NCBI GenBank assembly: GCA_004331795.1
Contig: SJSR01000001.1
Span: 310,001 to 374,000 of the forward strand
Origin: Erythrobacteraceae bacterium CFH 75059
GTDB lineage: Bacteria; Pseudomonadota; Alphaproteobacteria; Sphingomonadales; Sphingomonadaceae
Length of the DNA stretch: 64,000 bases
Reading direction: 5' to 3'
In this document: positions 42,036-50,182 of the stretch, piece by piece
Position numbering within the stretch: the first letter of the stretch is position 1
Layout of the letters: every line of letters begins with the position of its first letter
Notes under the pieces: model-generated
Seen by the model: the letters and a program-made list of their open reading frames with translations, nothing else
Told to the model about the DNA's origin: nothing
Databases searched by the model: none
Position numbers and translations under genes: made by a program

Positions 42036-43046
42036 TTAGGCCAATACAACCTTGCGGTTCGGTGCTGGCGTTAGGTGGAAGCGGCGCAACTTGATTCCGA
42101 GTTCTGCTAAGCAGAGATCCATCCCCTCTGGCAGGTCCCCTTCTGGCAGGACCAGTGTCCGATTGACTTCTGCGCCTTCGCGGACTGAGTGGGCTAAGAG
42201 TTGACCGATACCTGTGTAGAGAGACTGGCGCCCGCAATCCGTTTTGACCTCATAAATTTCGGTCATCCTGCTTCCGATTTTCACCATGAGGTCGACAAGC
42301 AGACTGTTTACGACCACTTCATTTTTTGCGGCCATTGCCTGGCGTTCATCACGAAGCGCCCTCACAACATCGCCGTGGTAAGAAAAATAATCGAACTCGG
42401 GGCGTCGCCGTCCTTTCCGGCGGCCTGAAGCTTCATTTCTGAATTTATCCCATTCAGCGATCTTCTTACGAGCAGCGACGTTATCAAGGTCTCCTCGCTT
42501 CACGGCGTCCTTGAATTGACGGACGGTGCAGACGAAGGTCCAGATGCGGCCAGCCAGATCGGGATCATCTACCCGACCGATGACGATCCCTGATCTTGGC
42601 TCGCCTGTCGTTCGTTCGACATCCTCTAGGACACTGTCTGACCAACTCATGAAAGCACCGCGTCCAACGCCCTTTTTCCCGCCGCCCACGCTTCCATCGT
42701 GCATGAGATAGGTGGCGCCCGTTGATGGGTCGTGAGCGAAGAAACCTGCGACAGATGCGGAATTCGTAGTGGTCGGGACGTTAATCTCGACGGTAATCAT
42801 CTGGGTATGGCGCTTGCTGTCATAGACTCCGAAGGCATTCCAGCGCCTCGGTATTTTGGCATCATTGGCATGCGAGAACGCTGCCCACAAAGTGCCGTCA
42901 CCGTTGGCATACATAGTTTCGTCGAGATTTCCGCTGGGAAAGCCGATGTTGCGCTTTCCGATGCACTGCAAAGATCTAGTCAGGACGTCTTCCATAGCCT
43001 TCTGGGCTGCGTCTTTCGCCTTTTTGTCTTCCACCAGTACGAGCAT
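42036..43046 (-). CDS. Putative PD-(D/E)XK nuclease-like accessory protein
   Basis: A 336-residue protein, not recognised as a named family. The C-terminal third contains VNSLLVDLMVKIG, then EIYEVKTDC and GIGQLLAHS, an order (Asp, ExK, Gln) typical of PD-(D/E)XK nucleases. The N-terminal half has GTLWAAFSHANDAKIPRRWNAFG, FFAHDPSTGATYLMHDGSVGGGKKG and other Gly-rich segments, possibly a substrate-sensing domain. It is inserted between trbB and the CopG gene, which are close neighbours in related elements, and is visibly more AT-rich than its surroundings, so it looks like acquired cargo. A restriction or defence role is a reasonable inference. The start codon has a weak ribosome site. Confidence 0.6.
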   Translation of the reverse strand: MLVLVEDKKAKDAAQKAMEDVLTRSLQCIGKRNIGFPSGNLDETMYANGDGTLWAAFSHANDAKIPRRWNAFGVYDSKRHTQMITVEINVPTTTNSASVAGFFAHDPSTGATYLMHDGSVGGGKKGVGRGAFMSWSDSVLEDVERTTGEPRSGIVIGRVDDPDLAGRIWTFVCTVRQFKDAVKRGDLDNVAARKKIAEWDKFRNEASGRRKGRRRPEFDYFSYHGDVVRALRDERQAMAAKNEVVVNSLLVDLMVKIGSRMTEIYEVKTDCGRQSLYTGIGQLLAHSVREGAEVNRTLVLPEGDLPEGMDLCLAELGIKLRRFHLTPAPNRKVVLA

Positions 43047-43244
43047 GCATCACCAATTTCTGGAATTTCCGGCCATATGAAGCATGAATATATGTGCCGG
43101 GCAGCAGAAAATGTCAGGCAACATTTTTGCAGGGGCACTGCCGGCGCGCGTATGTGACGGCATTAACCTTCGTGATGATGTTGTGGGCTTAAAGTCGGAT
43201 GAGAGGCTGACCACAAACCAAAGGCCATCGCCAGGGTCGGTTTC
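43047..43244. other. AT-richer spacer next to the nuclease-like gene
   Basis: About 200 bases without a supported gene, between the nuclease-like gene and the end of the CopG gene. Its lower GC matches the nuclease-like gene rather than the trb genes, suggesting it came in with that gene and holds its promoter. Confidence 0.5.
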
Positions 43245-43649
43245 TTACCCTTCCATCTCTTCCCGCAGCTTCGGCCCAGCCTCCATCCGCCGCGCTAAGG
43301 ACTCCACAAAGGCCTGATACCGCTTTTTCCCGGTTGTCTGTGCGGCCCGCATTGCCTCGTCGGGCAACGGAGCATTGCTGGTCAGCCAGAACCGCACGAA
43401 GATCGCAAACGCTTCATTCGACAGCTCAACATGCCATTCGAGGCGCTCAAGCTGCCGCGATATCCGGTCGAGCCGCTTGGTCAGCACGGCCTCGACCCGT
43501 TCCTCCTGGTCAGGAGTGAGCATCGAAGCGAGCGCGGCCTCGAGGACTTCTGTTTGCGACACCCGCCTGGACCGCGCACGCTCCGAAAGCTGTCGCGCCA
43601 AGTGGGCATCGATGCGGAACGTCATCTTTTGGCGATCAGGCTTCTTCAC
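43245..43649 (-). CDS. CopG/ribbon-helix-helix protein of the transfer region
   Basis: A 134-residue protein with an N-terminal ribbon-helix-helix (KMTFRIDAHLARQLSERARSRRVSQTEVLEAALASML) and a helical C-terminal part (coiled-coil-like RLDRISRQLERLEWHVELS). CopG-type proteins between traG and trbB are usual in this class of ICE and may regulate transfer genes or assist relaxosome assembly as TraJ does. It overlaps traG by four bases. Confidence 0.85.
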   Translation of the reverse strand: MKKPDRQKMTFRIDAHLARQLSERARSRRVSQTEVLEAALASMLTPDQEERVEAVLTKRLDRISRQLERLEWHVELSNEAFAIFVRFWLTSNAPLPDEAMRAAQTTGKKRYQAFVESLARRMEAGPKLREEMEG

Positions 43650-45709
43650 AGCTCGATTCCATCGTCTGGATCGAGCGAGGCATTACGCGCATTGCGCCGC
43701 ATTGCCCGGTCAATGGCCTGCCGGTTCTGTACCGTCTCGTCCGGGGATGTGTCGGCGTCGGGATCGAACGGGTTGAAGGGACGGTCCGGCTCCGGCTCGA
43801 TATTCTCATGCTCGGGCAGGCCGGGCTCCTGGCGGATACCGCTGGTCTCGGTCTGACTATCGGCCTTCGACTTCATGTTGCGCCTCTTGACGGACGCATT
43901 GGGCCTGGTGGTTTTCAAAGCTCCTATCGCTGCGGGCCGTCCATTGGCCTCGGGAGCCTGGAGAAGCTGTTCGGCTTGGATGGGCTCACGGCCAGACCAA
44001 TCATCTGCAGCAGCTTTCGAGAAATTGGCGTGTACCGGCTTGGGTGGCTCGAGCACACGCATGGTGAATCGCGGGTCTCGGAAATAACGTGCCTTGTGCG
44101 CACGGATCGGCGGGATCCCAGCAGCCATCACGACCTCGTCATCTGGGGGCAGTTGCATCACTTCGCCGGGCGTCAGCAAGGCCCGTGCTGTCTCGGAGCG
44201 CGAGACCATGAGATGCCCCAGCCATGGTGAAAGCCGGTGCCCTGCATAATTCTTCATGGCCCGCATTTCCGTCGCGGTTCCCAAGGCTTCCGAGATTCGC
44301 TTCGCAGTCCGCTCGTCATTGGTCGCAAAACTGACCCTGACGTGACAGTTGTCGAGGATGGCATTGTTCTGGCCGTAAGCCTTCTCGATCTGGTTCAATG
44401 ACTGCGCGATCAGGAACGCCTTGATCCCGTAGCCCGCCATGAAGGCAAGTGCGCTCTCGAAGAAATCGAGCCGTCCGAGCGCCGGAAACTCGTCGAGCAT
44501 GAGAAGCAGACGCTGCGGACGATTGCCGGGATTGAGGTCTTCGGTCAGGCGTCGGCCGATCTGGTTGAGGAGCAGCCGGATGAGCGGCTTGGTCCGGCTG
44601 ATGTCACCGGGCGGAATGACGAGATACAGCGAGGTCGGATGCTGACCGGCCATAAGGTCTGCGATGCGCCAATGCGACGCGCTGGTGACCTTCGCCACCA
44701 CCGGATCGCGGTAGAGCCCAAGGAACGACATCGCGGTCGACAGCACGCCGGACCGCTCATTGTCCGATTTGTTGAGCAGTTCCTGCGCCGCTGCCGCCAC
44801 GACGGGGTGGACACCCTTTTCACCAAGATGCCGGGTGGCTTTCATCCGGTGCAGCGTCGTTTCGATCCCGCAGCGCGGATCAGACAGGAACGCGGCGACC
44901 CCGGCGAGCGATTTGTCCTTTTCGGCATAGAGCACGTGAAGGATCGCGCCGACAAGCAAAGCATGGCTGGTCTTTTCCCAGTGGTTGCGCTTTTCAAGGC
45001 TGCCTTCAGGATCGACCAGCACGTCGGCGACATTCTGCACATCGCGCACTTCCCATTCGCCGCGCCGGACCTCGAGCAGAGGATTGTAAGCGGCGGAAGC
45101 GGGATTGGTCGGATCGAACAGTAGAACGCGGCCATGGCGAGCGCGAAAGCCTGCCGTGAGCTGCCAGTTCTCGCCCTTGATGTCGTGAATGATCGCCGAT
45201 CCGGGCCAGGTCAGCAGCGTTGGAACGACCAGGCCCACACCTTTGCCTGACCGTGTCGGTGCGAAGCAGAGGACATGCTCAGGCCCGTCATGCCGGAGAT
45301 AGGTGTCCGCGAAGCGTCCGAGTACCACACCAGCATCTCCGAGCATGCCCGCCTTGCGGATTTCGCGCTCATTGGCCCACCGCGCCGAGCCATAGGTTTC
45401 GGCCTTCCGGCGTTCGCGGGCACGCCAGACAGACATGGCGATAGCGACCATGAAGGACAGAAATCCGCCTGATACTGCAATGAGGGCACCGCGCTCGAAT
45501 ACTGACGGCGCATAGGCATCGAATGCGAACCACCACCAGAAGAAGGCCGGTGGCGGATAGACGGGGGAAGCGCCGATCCAAAACCACGGCTGTCCCAGTT
45601 CCGGCTGATAGCCGAGCGCGGCAGCGGTCCACTGGGTCGCGCTCCAGATGGTGAAGAGGATAATCGCGAACACGGCCAATATCTGGCCCCAGAGAATCTT
45701 GTCATTCAT
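43646..45709 (-). CDS. traG: Type IV coupling protein TraG (VirD4-like)
   Basis: A 687-residue coupling protein. N-terminal transmembrane helices (ILAVFAIILFTIWSA and GALIAVSGGFLSFMVAIAMSVW) precede the T4SS-DNA_transf ATPase domain with Walker A APTRSGKGVGLVVP near residue 155 and Walker B LLLMLDEFPALG near 375. It delivers the relaxase-bound strand to the channel. The start at 45709 is chosen at the first transmembrane region; the longer frame overlaps the relaxase gene. The C-terminal 100 residues are Pro/Glu-rich and variable. Confidence 0.96.
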   Translation of the reverse strand: MNDKILWGQILAVFAIILFTIWSATQWTAAALGYQPELGQPWFWIGASPVYPPPAFFWWWFAFDAYAPSVFERGALIAVSGGFLSFMVAIAMSVWRARERRKAETYGSARWANEREIRKAGMLGDAGVVLGRFADTYLRHDGPEHVLCFAPTRSGKGVGLVVPTLLTWPGSAIIHDIKGENWQLTAGFRARHGRVLLFDPTNPASAAYNPLLEVRRGEWEVRDVQNVADVLVDPEGSLEKRNHWEKTSHALLVGAILHVLYAEKDKSLAGVAAFLSDPRCGIETTLHRMKATRHLGEKGVHPVVAAAAQELLNKSDNERSGVLSTAMSFLGLYRDPVVAKVTSASHWRIADLMAGQHPTSLYLVIPPGDISRTKPLIRLLLNQIGRRLTEDLNPGNRPQRLLLMLDEFPALGRLDFFESALAFMAGYGIKAFLIAQSLNQIEKAYGQNNAILDNCHVRVSFATNDERTAKRISEALGTATEMRAMKNYAGHRLSPWLGHLMVSRSETARALLTPGEVMQLPPDDEVVMAAGIPPIRAHKARYFRDPRFTMRVLEPPKPVHANFSKAAADDWSGREPIQAEQLLQAPEANGRPAAIGALKTTRPNASVKRRNMKSKADSQTETSGIRQEPGLPEHENIEPEPDRPFNPFDPDADTSPDETVQNRQAIDRAMRRNARNASLDPDDGIEL

Positions 45710-45737
45710 GGGATTTTGTCCTCTCGGAATTGGTGCA

Positions 45738-47495
45738 TCACAGGCCGATCCCCCGCCCGCGACCCAAGCTCCAATCGACTGTCCCGCCGGGCGACATCGT
45801 GCCTGTGATGTGTTGCCCAAGGTGCGTGTCGAGCGCTGGGCGCCACGGCACGAGCTGGAAGCTCATACCGTCGTCGATCATCGCGAAGCGCCCGGACGAT
45901 AGTGTCAGGCGCTCGCGATAGATCCCGCTGACGTATTCGCCCGAAGACGACGATTTGTGCTCAAGCCCGGTCCGCGCAGCGATCGCTTGCGCGGTCGACG
46001 CAAGCTCTTCGTTCCGGAGCGTGCCGATAAGGTCCTGTGCGAGGATCAACCTCTGTCCCTGCCGCCGGGCAAGACCCTGCGCTTCGAGATGGTGCGCGCG
46101 GGCCTCCATCGCGTTGCGCACTTCGAGTCCGAAGCCATTGCCTGTGGTTACCGGTTCGCGCGCGACGATCTGGCGATCGAGCCATGTTGCGCCTGGCGAA
46201 GTGATCTGGTCCGCAAGGGGCACGTCCGAACGTGTTGCCAGCGAGAGCCGTGTCTGGCCTTTGGCGTCCTCCCATGATCTGAGCTCGACGATTGCTCCCG
46301 GCCTCGTATCGCCGGTCATGTCCATGTCGTCGAAGCGCAAGTGATGCGTACGGCCATCGGTGCCGTCGACGATGGCATAGGCGCTGCCTGCCAGTTCATC
46401 CTGGAGGCCGCGCTCAACGAGCCGCCCGACGATGGGGTCACTGGGCGTCTTTGAGTGCAGAGCCAGTGCAGCTGGATCGAAGCGTCCGCCGTCCCGGGTC
46501 ATGGCGCGGTGCATGGTCTTGATGATGTCGTTGCGGACCGAAAGATCGCGCAAGGCGCGCTCGGCACCGGGATCAATGGTCCAAACTGCAGGACCTTCGC
46601 GGGACGCAAGCCCTAGTTGTTCCAGCTTGGCGGCACGGCCGATGAGCAGACGGCGCATGCCGGGTTCGCCATCGCCCCCTGGGCGAAGGTCGACCCGGCC
46701 CGACATGTCCTCGCCGAGCTTTGAGAGCTGGCGGTCAAGACCAGTCCACCGTTCGGCATCGACTTCGCGTTCAAGTGCCGTACGGATATCCAGTTCACTG
46801 CGCCGTCCGAGTTCGAGCGTGACGCGCTCCTCGGCTCGGCGGCGCAGTCCATCGCTTATGTAGCCGCGGTCGATGATCAGGTCTGTGCCGTCATCAGCAA
46901 CGCCGCGGACAAGGATATGAATGTGCGGATTGTCGGTGTTCCAGTGGTCGACCGCCACCCAGTCCAGCCTGGTGCCGAGATCCTTGGCCATGTCGGTCAT
47001 CAACTCGCGGGTGAATGCCCGCAGGTCCGGCATGTCGCCCGCATCTTCGGGACTGACGATGAAGCGGAAGTGGTGCCGGTCATCCTCGCAACGATCGGCG
47101 AAGCCTTCGCGATCACTCTCGTCAGAGCGGGCATCGAACATGGATGCATCGCGTCCGTCGCGGGTCACCCCGTCGCGTTCGAGATAGGAGATATGGCGAG
47201 CAAGCGGTGCGGCGCGATAGTGTGCGCCCTTGTGCCGGACGATGCGAGCCAGGACAGTAACCCGTCGCTGACCAGGCGAGCGGTGTCGCATAGCGGCAAG
47301 CGCAAGCCGACCTCGGCCCGCTCTGCCAGAGCTTCGGCCTGTTCGCGTCCCACCTCTGCGCAGGCGCGTTTGGCCTGATCGTGCTGCAGCACGGCGGACC
47401 TGTGCCGCCAGCTTCTGGCCTCTTTGGCCTGCGCCCTTACCGCTGTCTCTCCCCCTTCCCGGCCGGACACGAAATTCACTGTCGTCCCCGCTCAT
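45738..47495 (-). CDS. Relaxase (VirD2-like, DUF3363)
   Basis: A 585-residue relaxase. An Arg-rich N-terminus (about 1-80) is followed by the nickase domain with the metal-binding motif DNPHIHILVRG near residue 195 and an upstream HHFRFIVSPED segment, then a DUF3363 C-terminal region (LDRQLSKLGEDMSGRVDL onward). It nicks oriT and leads the strand to the recipient. The Met at 47495 is chosen; it has no clear ribosome site but overlaps, as ATGA, the stop of a small upstream frame, suggesting coupling. The longer frame to 47588 is possible. The oriT was not located. Confidence 0.92.
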   Translation of the reverse strand: MSGDDSEFRVRPGRGRDSGKGAGQRGQKLAAQVRRAAARSGQTRLRRGGTRTGRSSGRAGRGRLALAAMRHRSPGQRRVTVLARIVRHKGAHYRAAPLARHISYLERDGVTRDGRDASMFDARSDESDREGFADRCEDDRHHFRFIVSPEDAGDMPDLRAFTRELMTDMAKDLGTRLDWVAVDHWNTDNPHIHILVRGVADDGTDLIIDRGYISDGLRRRAEERVTLELGRRSELDIRTALEREVDAERWTGLDRQLSKLGEDMSGRVDLRPGGDGEPGMRRLLIGRAAKLEQLGLASREGPAVWTIDPGAERALRDLSVRNDIIKTMHRAMTRDGGRFDPAALALHSKTPSDPIVGRLVERGLQDELAGSAYAIVDGTDGRTHHLRFDDMDMTGDTRPGAIVELRSWEDAKGQTRLSLATRSDVPLADQITSPGATWLDRQIVAREPVTTGNGFGLEVRNAMEARAHHLEAQGLARRQGQRLILAQDLIGTLRNEELASTAQAIAARTGLEHKSSSSGEYVSGIYRERLTLSSGRFAMIDDGMSFQLVPWRPALDTHLGQHITGTMSPGGTVDWSLGRGRGIGL

Positions 47496-47731
47496 GGTCG
47501 GTGTGCCATACTGTTTTGCGTTGAAAACAAAGCCGAATTCGAAGCAGCGTATGGCAGACATGCCTTCATGCCATACGAAATCTGCCAATCATCCCAACCA
47601 CATAGGACTAGCCTGCTGGCAACCCTTTTATCTTGCCCTCCAAAACTGACCTGTCTCTCCCACGCCTGCCTCACCGCCAGAACAAGCCCGCACATCGCCG
47701 TGACCGTCAGAACTGCGACCGAGAACACCAT
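47492..47731 (-). CDS. Small membrane protein candidate between transglycosylase and relaxase genes
   Basis: A 79-residue frame starting at an ATG that overlaps the transglycosylase stop (TGATG) and ending in an ATGA overlap with the relaxase start. The N-terminus is a hydrophobic helix (MVFSVAVLTVTAMCGLVLAV); the rest is unrecognised. The double coupling argues for a real gene, but no family is evident and the frame overlaps the N-terminal extension of the relaxase frame. Confidence 0.4.
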   Translation of the reverse strand: MVFSVAVLTVTAMCGLVLAVRQAWERQVSFGGQDKRVASRLVLCGWDDWQISYGMKACLPYAASNSALFSTQNSMAHRP

Positions 47732-48504
47732 CACGGCACCCGCGGTGAAAGCGGAATAAACAGGGGGTGCGGAGCCGACTCATCGCGCTGCGAAGAAGCC
47801 GCTGTTGGTGCACTGATCGCACGTTCCAGCTGCACCGAAGTTGCATCGGTGATGACTTCTGCGCCGCCATAGTCACGCGCCGCAAACAACGCCGCCTGAC
47901 GCCAAGATTGCGGAGCTGATGCCGGGATCGCCGCAGTGGCAACAGTACTGGCTATACCAAGGCTTGGGGTGATCTGCGCAACATAGCTGACGGTTTCTGC
48001 TGGCAGTCGCCGACGGCCATTTGCATAATCATCAGCACGAGCCGGCCCGGCATTGTAGGCCGCCAGCATCAGGCTGACGTCGCCATATCGGTCCCACATA
48101 GCGCGCAGATAGGCTGTCCCGCCGAGAATATTTGCGCGGACATCGAACGGGTCAGATCCAAGCCGGTGGCGCTCGGTGAGCATTGCCCAAGTGCCCGGCA
48201 TGATCTGCATCAGACCCATGGCGCCTGCTGGCGAGACGGCACGGGAGTTGCCCCGGCTTTCGGCCCGCATGACCGCCCAGATCCAGAGTTCGGGTATACC
48301 GAAACGCCGCGAGGCTTCCACGACATGCGGCGCGTAAGGATGGGCCGCGAACTGGTCTGACCCGCTAGCAGACGCTGCCTGCTGGGCGGTCACTGAACTG
48401 ACACCAAGTGCGAGGCAGAGACCGGGAAGGAGGAGATAGCGGTGCAGATGAACGGCGATCCGCAATGGATGCCGCCTGCTCGCGGAGCGTGATCGACGAT
48501 CCAT
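47731..48504 (-). CDS. Lytic transglycosylase (VirB1-like)
   Basis: A 257-residue exported SLT-family transglycosylase. A signal peptide (LLLPGLCLALGVSSVTAQ, cleavage near residue 40) precedes the catalytic domain: IWAVMRAESRGNSRAVSPAGAMGLMQIMPGTW, with catalytic Glu82, and AAYNAGPARADDY. It opens peptidoglycan locally so that the mating channel can be built. It lies three bases after the DUF736 gene in the same operon as the TraF-like peptidase. The Ala-rich C-terminal 70 residues are variable. Confidence 0.93.
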   Translation of the reverse strand: MDRRSRSASRRHPLRIAVHLHRYLLLPGLCLALGVSSVTAQQAASASGSDQFAAHPYAPHVVEASRRFGIPELWIWAVMRAESRGNSRAVSPAGAMGLMQIMPGTWAMLTERHRLGSDPFDVRANILGGTAYLRAMWDRYGDVSLMLAAYNAGPARADDYANGRRRLPAETVSYVAQITPSLGIASTVATAAIPASAPQSWRQAALFAARDYGGAEVITDATSVQLERAISAPTAASSQRDESAPHPLFIPLSPRVP

Positions 48505-48506
48505 GG

Positions 48507-48839
48507 CTATCTCCGATCGCGATGTGTTGGACGTGTCCAGAGCAGGTGATACTCATCATGCCGACTCATCGAGCGCAGCAGGTTGGCGCGCAAAGGCTGG
48601 ACAAAAGCCGGGTCATCGATCTGTACCGCAACATAGGCGCCGGCGCGCTCGCCGGTGCGATCCCATCCCGCACCGATTTCGATACCGGTGTCCGCATCGC
48701 CAAGCAGAACGCGCCAGTCGGGCGCATTTTCGCTGTCGTTTGCAGGCGCTGGAACAAGTGTCACAACAGCATCAAGCATGAGCGTCCTGATGCGGCCTGC
48801 AAAGCCGTCCTGCGTGGATTGAAAGTCGCCGATCATCAT
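48507..48839 (-). CDS. DUF736 family protein (copy 2)
   Basis: A 110-residue DUF736-type protein: IGDFQSTQDGFAGRIRTL at the start, IEIGAGWDRT in the middle and YVAVQIDDPAFVQPLRANL towards the end, the same layout as the copies at 3702-4022 and 53128-53445. Function unknown. The start overlaps the end of the TraF-like peptidase gene by four bases and the gene is followed immediately by the transglycosylase, which places this copy in the transfer operon. Confidence 0.85.
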   Translation of the reverse strand: MMIGDFQSTQDGFAGRIRTLMLDAVVTLVPAPANDSENAPDWRVLLGDADTGIEIGAGWDRTGERAGAYVAVQIDDPAFVQPLRANLLRSMSRHDEYHLLWTRPTHRDRR

Positions 48840-49429
48840 GGCTTGATCTCCTGGTTGGTCGTCGGGAAAGGGATGGGTCTGTCCGGCACGCGCCAGCGCA
48901 GCGGCTCTCCGGGTGCATTGCGTGTGAGGACGGGGTGCGCGGTGCCAATCAGGCCTGCTGCTGGGAGCACCCCGAAATAGCGCCCATCGAGACTGTCGGG
49001 GGCAGGATTGAGGAGGAAGATTTCACCGGCTCGGACGCGATGGCAGCCGCGCCAGACAGGCAGCGCGCGGCCCATGCGGTCCTGCAATTTGGCCACAGCC
49101 AATGGCCGTCCATCGATCGTGATGACTGCACCGACGCGGCAGACCTGCTGACCCGGCAAAGCCGCGACATGCTTCATGAGCGGCACACCGGACGGCAGAT
49201 AGCGGCGGTTGTCGAGGAAACGGGCAATCTCGGCGCTAGGCGCGACAGCGACGAGCTGGCCGAGCGTCACAGGCGCATCGCTATCGATCCGGTAGAGACC
49301 GATGGGCGCGCTGGCGCTCGCGTTCCACATCAATCGCGGTCGCGGTGCCAGCACAGCGACTGCGGCAAATCCGGCGCTGAACAGGCATGCCGACAGCAGC
49401 GTCGCGTGCAGATAGGGACGGCGGCTCAC
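48836..49429 (-). CDS. traF: TraF-like S26 signal peptidase
   Basis: A 197-residue membrane-anchored S26 peptidase. An N-terminal transmembrane helix (LLSACLFSAGFAAVAVLA) precedes the catalytic Ser in NASASAPIGLY (Ser40) and the Lys in LMKHVAALPGQQV (Lys86), followed by the late strand DSLDGRYFGVLP. In RP4, TraF processes and cyclises the TrbC pilin; the same role is likely here. It overlaps the genes on both sides by four bases. Confidence 0.92.
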   Translation of the reverse strand: MSRRPYLHATLLSACLFSAGFAAVAVLAPRPRLMWNASASAPIGLYRIDSDAPVTLGQLVAVAPSAEIARFLDNRRYLPSGVPLMKHVAALPGQQVCRVGAVITIDGRPLAVAKLQDRMGRALPVWRGCHRVRAGEIFLLNPAPDSLDGRYFGVLPAAGLIGTAHPVLTRNAPGEPLRWRVPDRPIPFPTTNQEIKP

Positions 49430-49935
49430 GCTTCGAGCGCCTTACGGCGAAGCCAGGCTGCATGGCGCTCAGCCGTATAGGCGCGAGCCGGCATTCCGGC
49501 GCTCAAGCGGTTGCAGACATGGCGCCAGTGATCGGGTGATGCGTCGCACGGATCGACCCCAGCCGCTTCGACGGCATCGATGGCCTGGAGCACTTGTGCG
49601 ACCTTGGGCCAGCCTTCGATATGCAACAGGATTTCACCGCCCGGGCGCACGAATGGCAGCGTCGTGTAAGGCTCGCCGGGTTTGACGGCGGTGATGATGT
49701 CGATGCTGGAGTAAACCGTTCCGAAGTCGCTCGACAACCAGCGCACAAACGCGAAGGTTGTCCCAGGACGGAAGCCGACGATGCGTGTGCGACGGTTGAT
49801 GATCCGATCCGTCGCCATGCGGCCGAAGCGGATCCATTGCTCGTAGCGCTTCTCGATCCAGGTCAGTTCCACCTCGGTCAACGCGCTGCGTGGTTGCGGT
49901 CTGGATGCAGACCGTTGCAATGCCGGACTGCTCAT
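49426..49935 (-). CDS. DUF2840 protein
   Basis: A 169-residue DUF2840 protein, function unknown, regularly encoded before the TraF-like peptidase in trb-type ICEs. Typical segments are VELTWIEKRYEQWIRFG, RIVGFRPGTTFAFVRWLSSDFGTVYSSIDI and GGEILLHIEGWPKV. It is soluble, with no catalytic motif. In related elements a ParA gene often precedes it; here a gene-free region with iterons does. Confidence 0.88.
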   Translation of the reverse strand: MSSPALQRSASRPQPRSALTEVELTWIEKRYEQWIRFGRMATDRIINRRTRIVGFRPGTTFAFVRWLSSDFGTVYSSIDIITAVKPGEPYTTLPFVRPGGEILLHIEGWPKVAQVLQAIDAVEAAGVDPCDASPDHWRHVCNRLSAGMPARAYTAERHAAWLRRKALEA

Positions 49936-50004
49936 GATTGCCGTCCCGACCCCGAGCGCAAAGCGGCGGTCCCAAGGCCTGGAAGCGTCGGCGCTGCGCC
50001 AGCG

Positions 50005-50180
50005 TTTTCCACAGGTGGCCGGGCCGTTAGCAAGAATCCGAAGGATTCTGTTCTATTAGCAAAGTTAGAGAGCAGTCGATTTGTCGCGGATTTCTGCGGG
50101 TTTCTGGCACTATCGGGTTTCCGATAGGCCGAGGATCGGGTTTCTGATGGGCCGAGTCTGGCGGTTTTCGATAGGCCGAG
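50005..50180. other. Candidate replication origin with iterons, hairpin and DnaA box
   Basis: Gene-free DNA between repA and DUF2840. Three tandem imperfect repeats of 23, 23 and 24 bp cover 50111-50133, 50134-50156 and 50157-50180, each ending in GGCCGAG; the first contains the dyad TATCGG-GTTT-CCGATA. Upstream are an AGAATCC/GGATTCT hairpin (50033-50049), an AT-richer stretch (about 50044-50075) and TTTTCCACA (50005-50013), which fits the DnaA-box consensus TTWTNCACA. Iterons next to repA with a DnaA box are the classic plasmid-origin layout. Confidence 0.65.
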
Positions 50181-50182
50181 CG

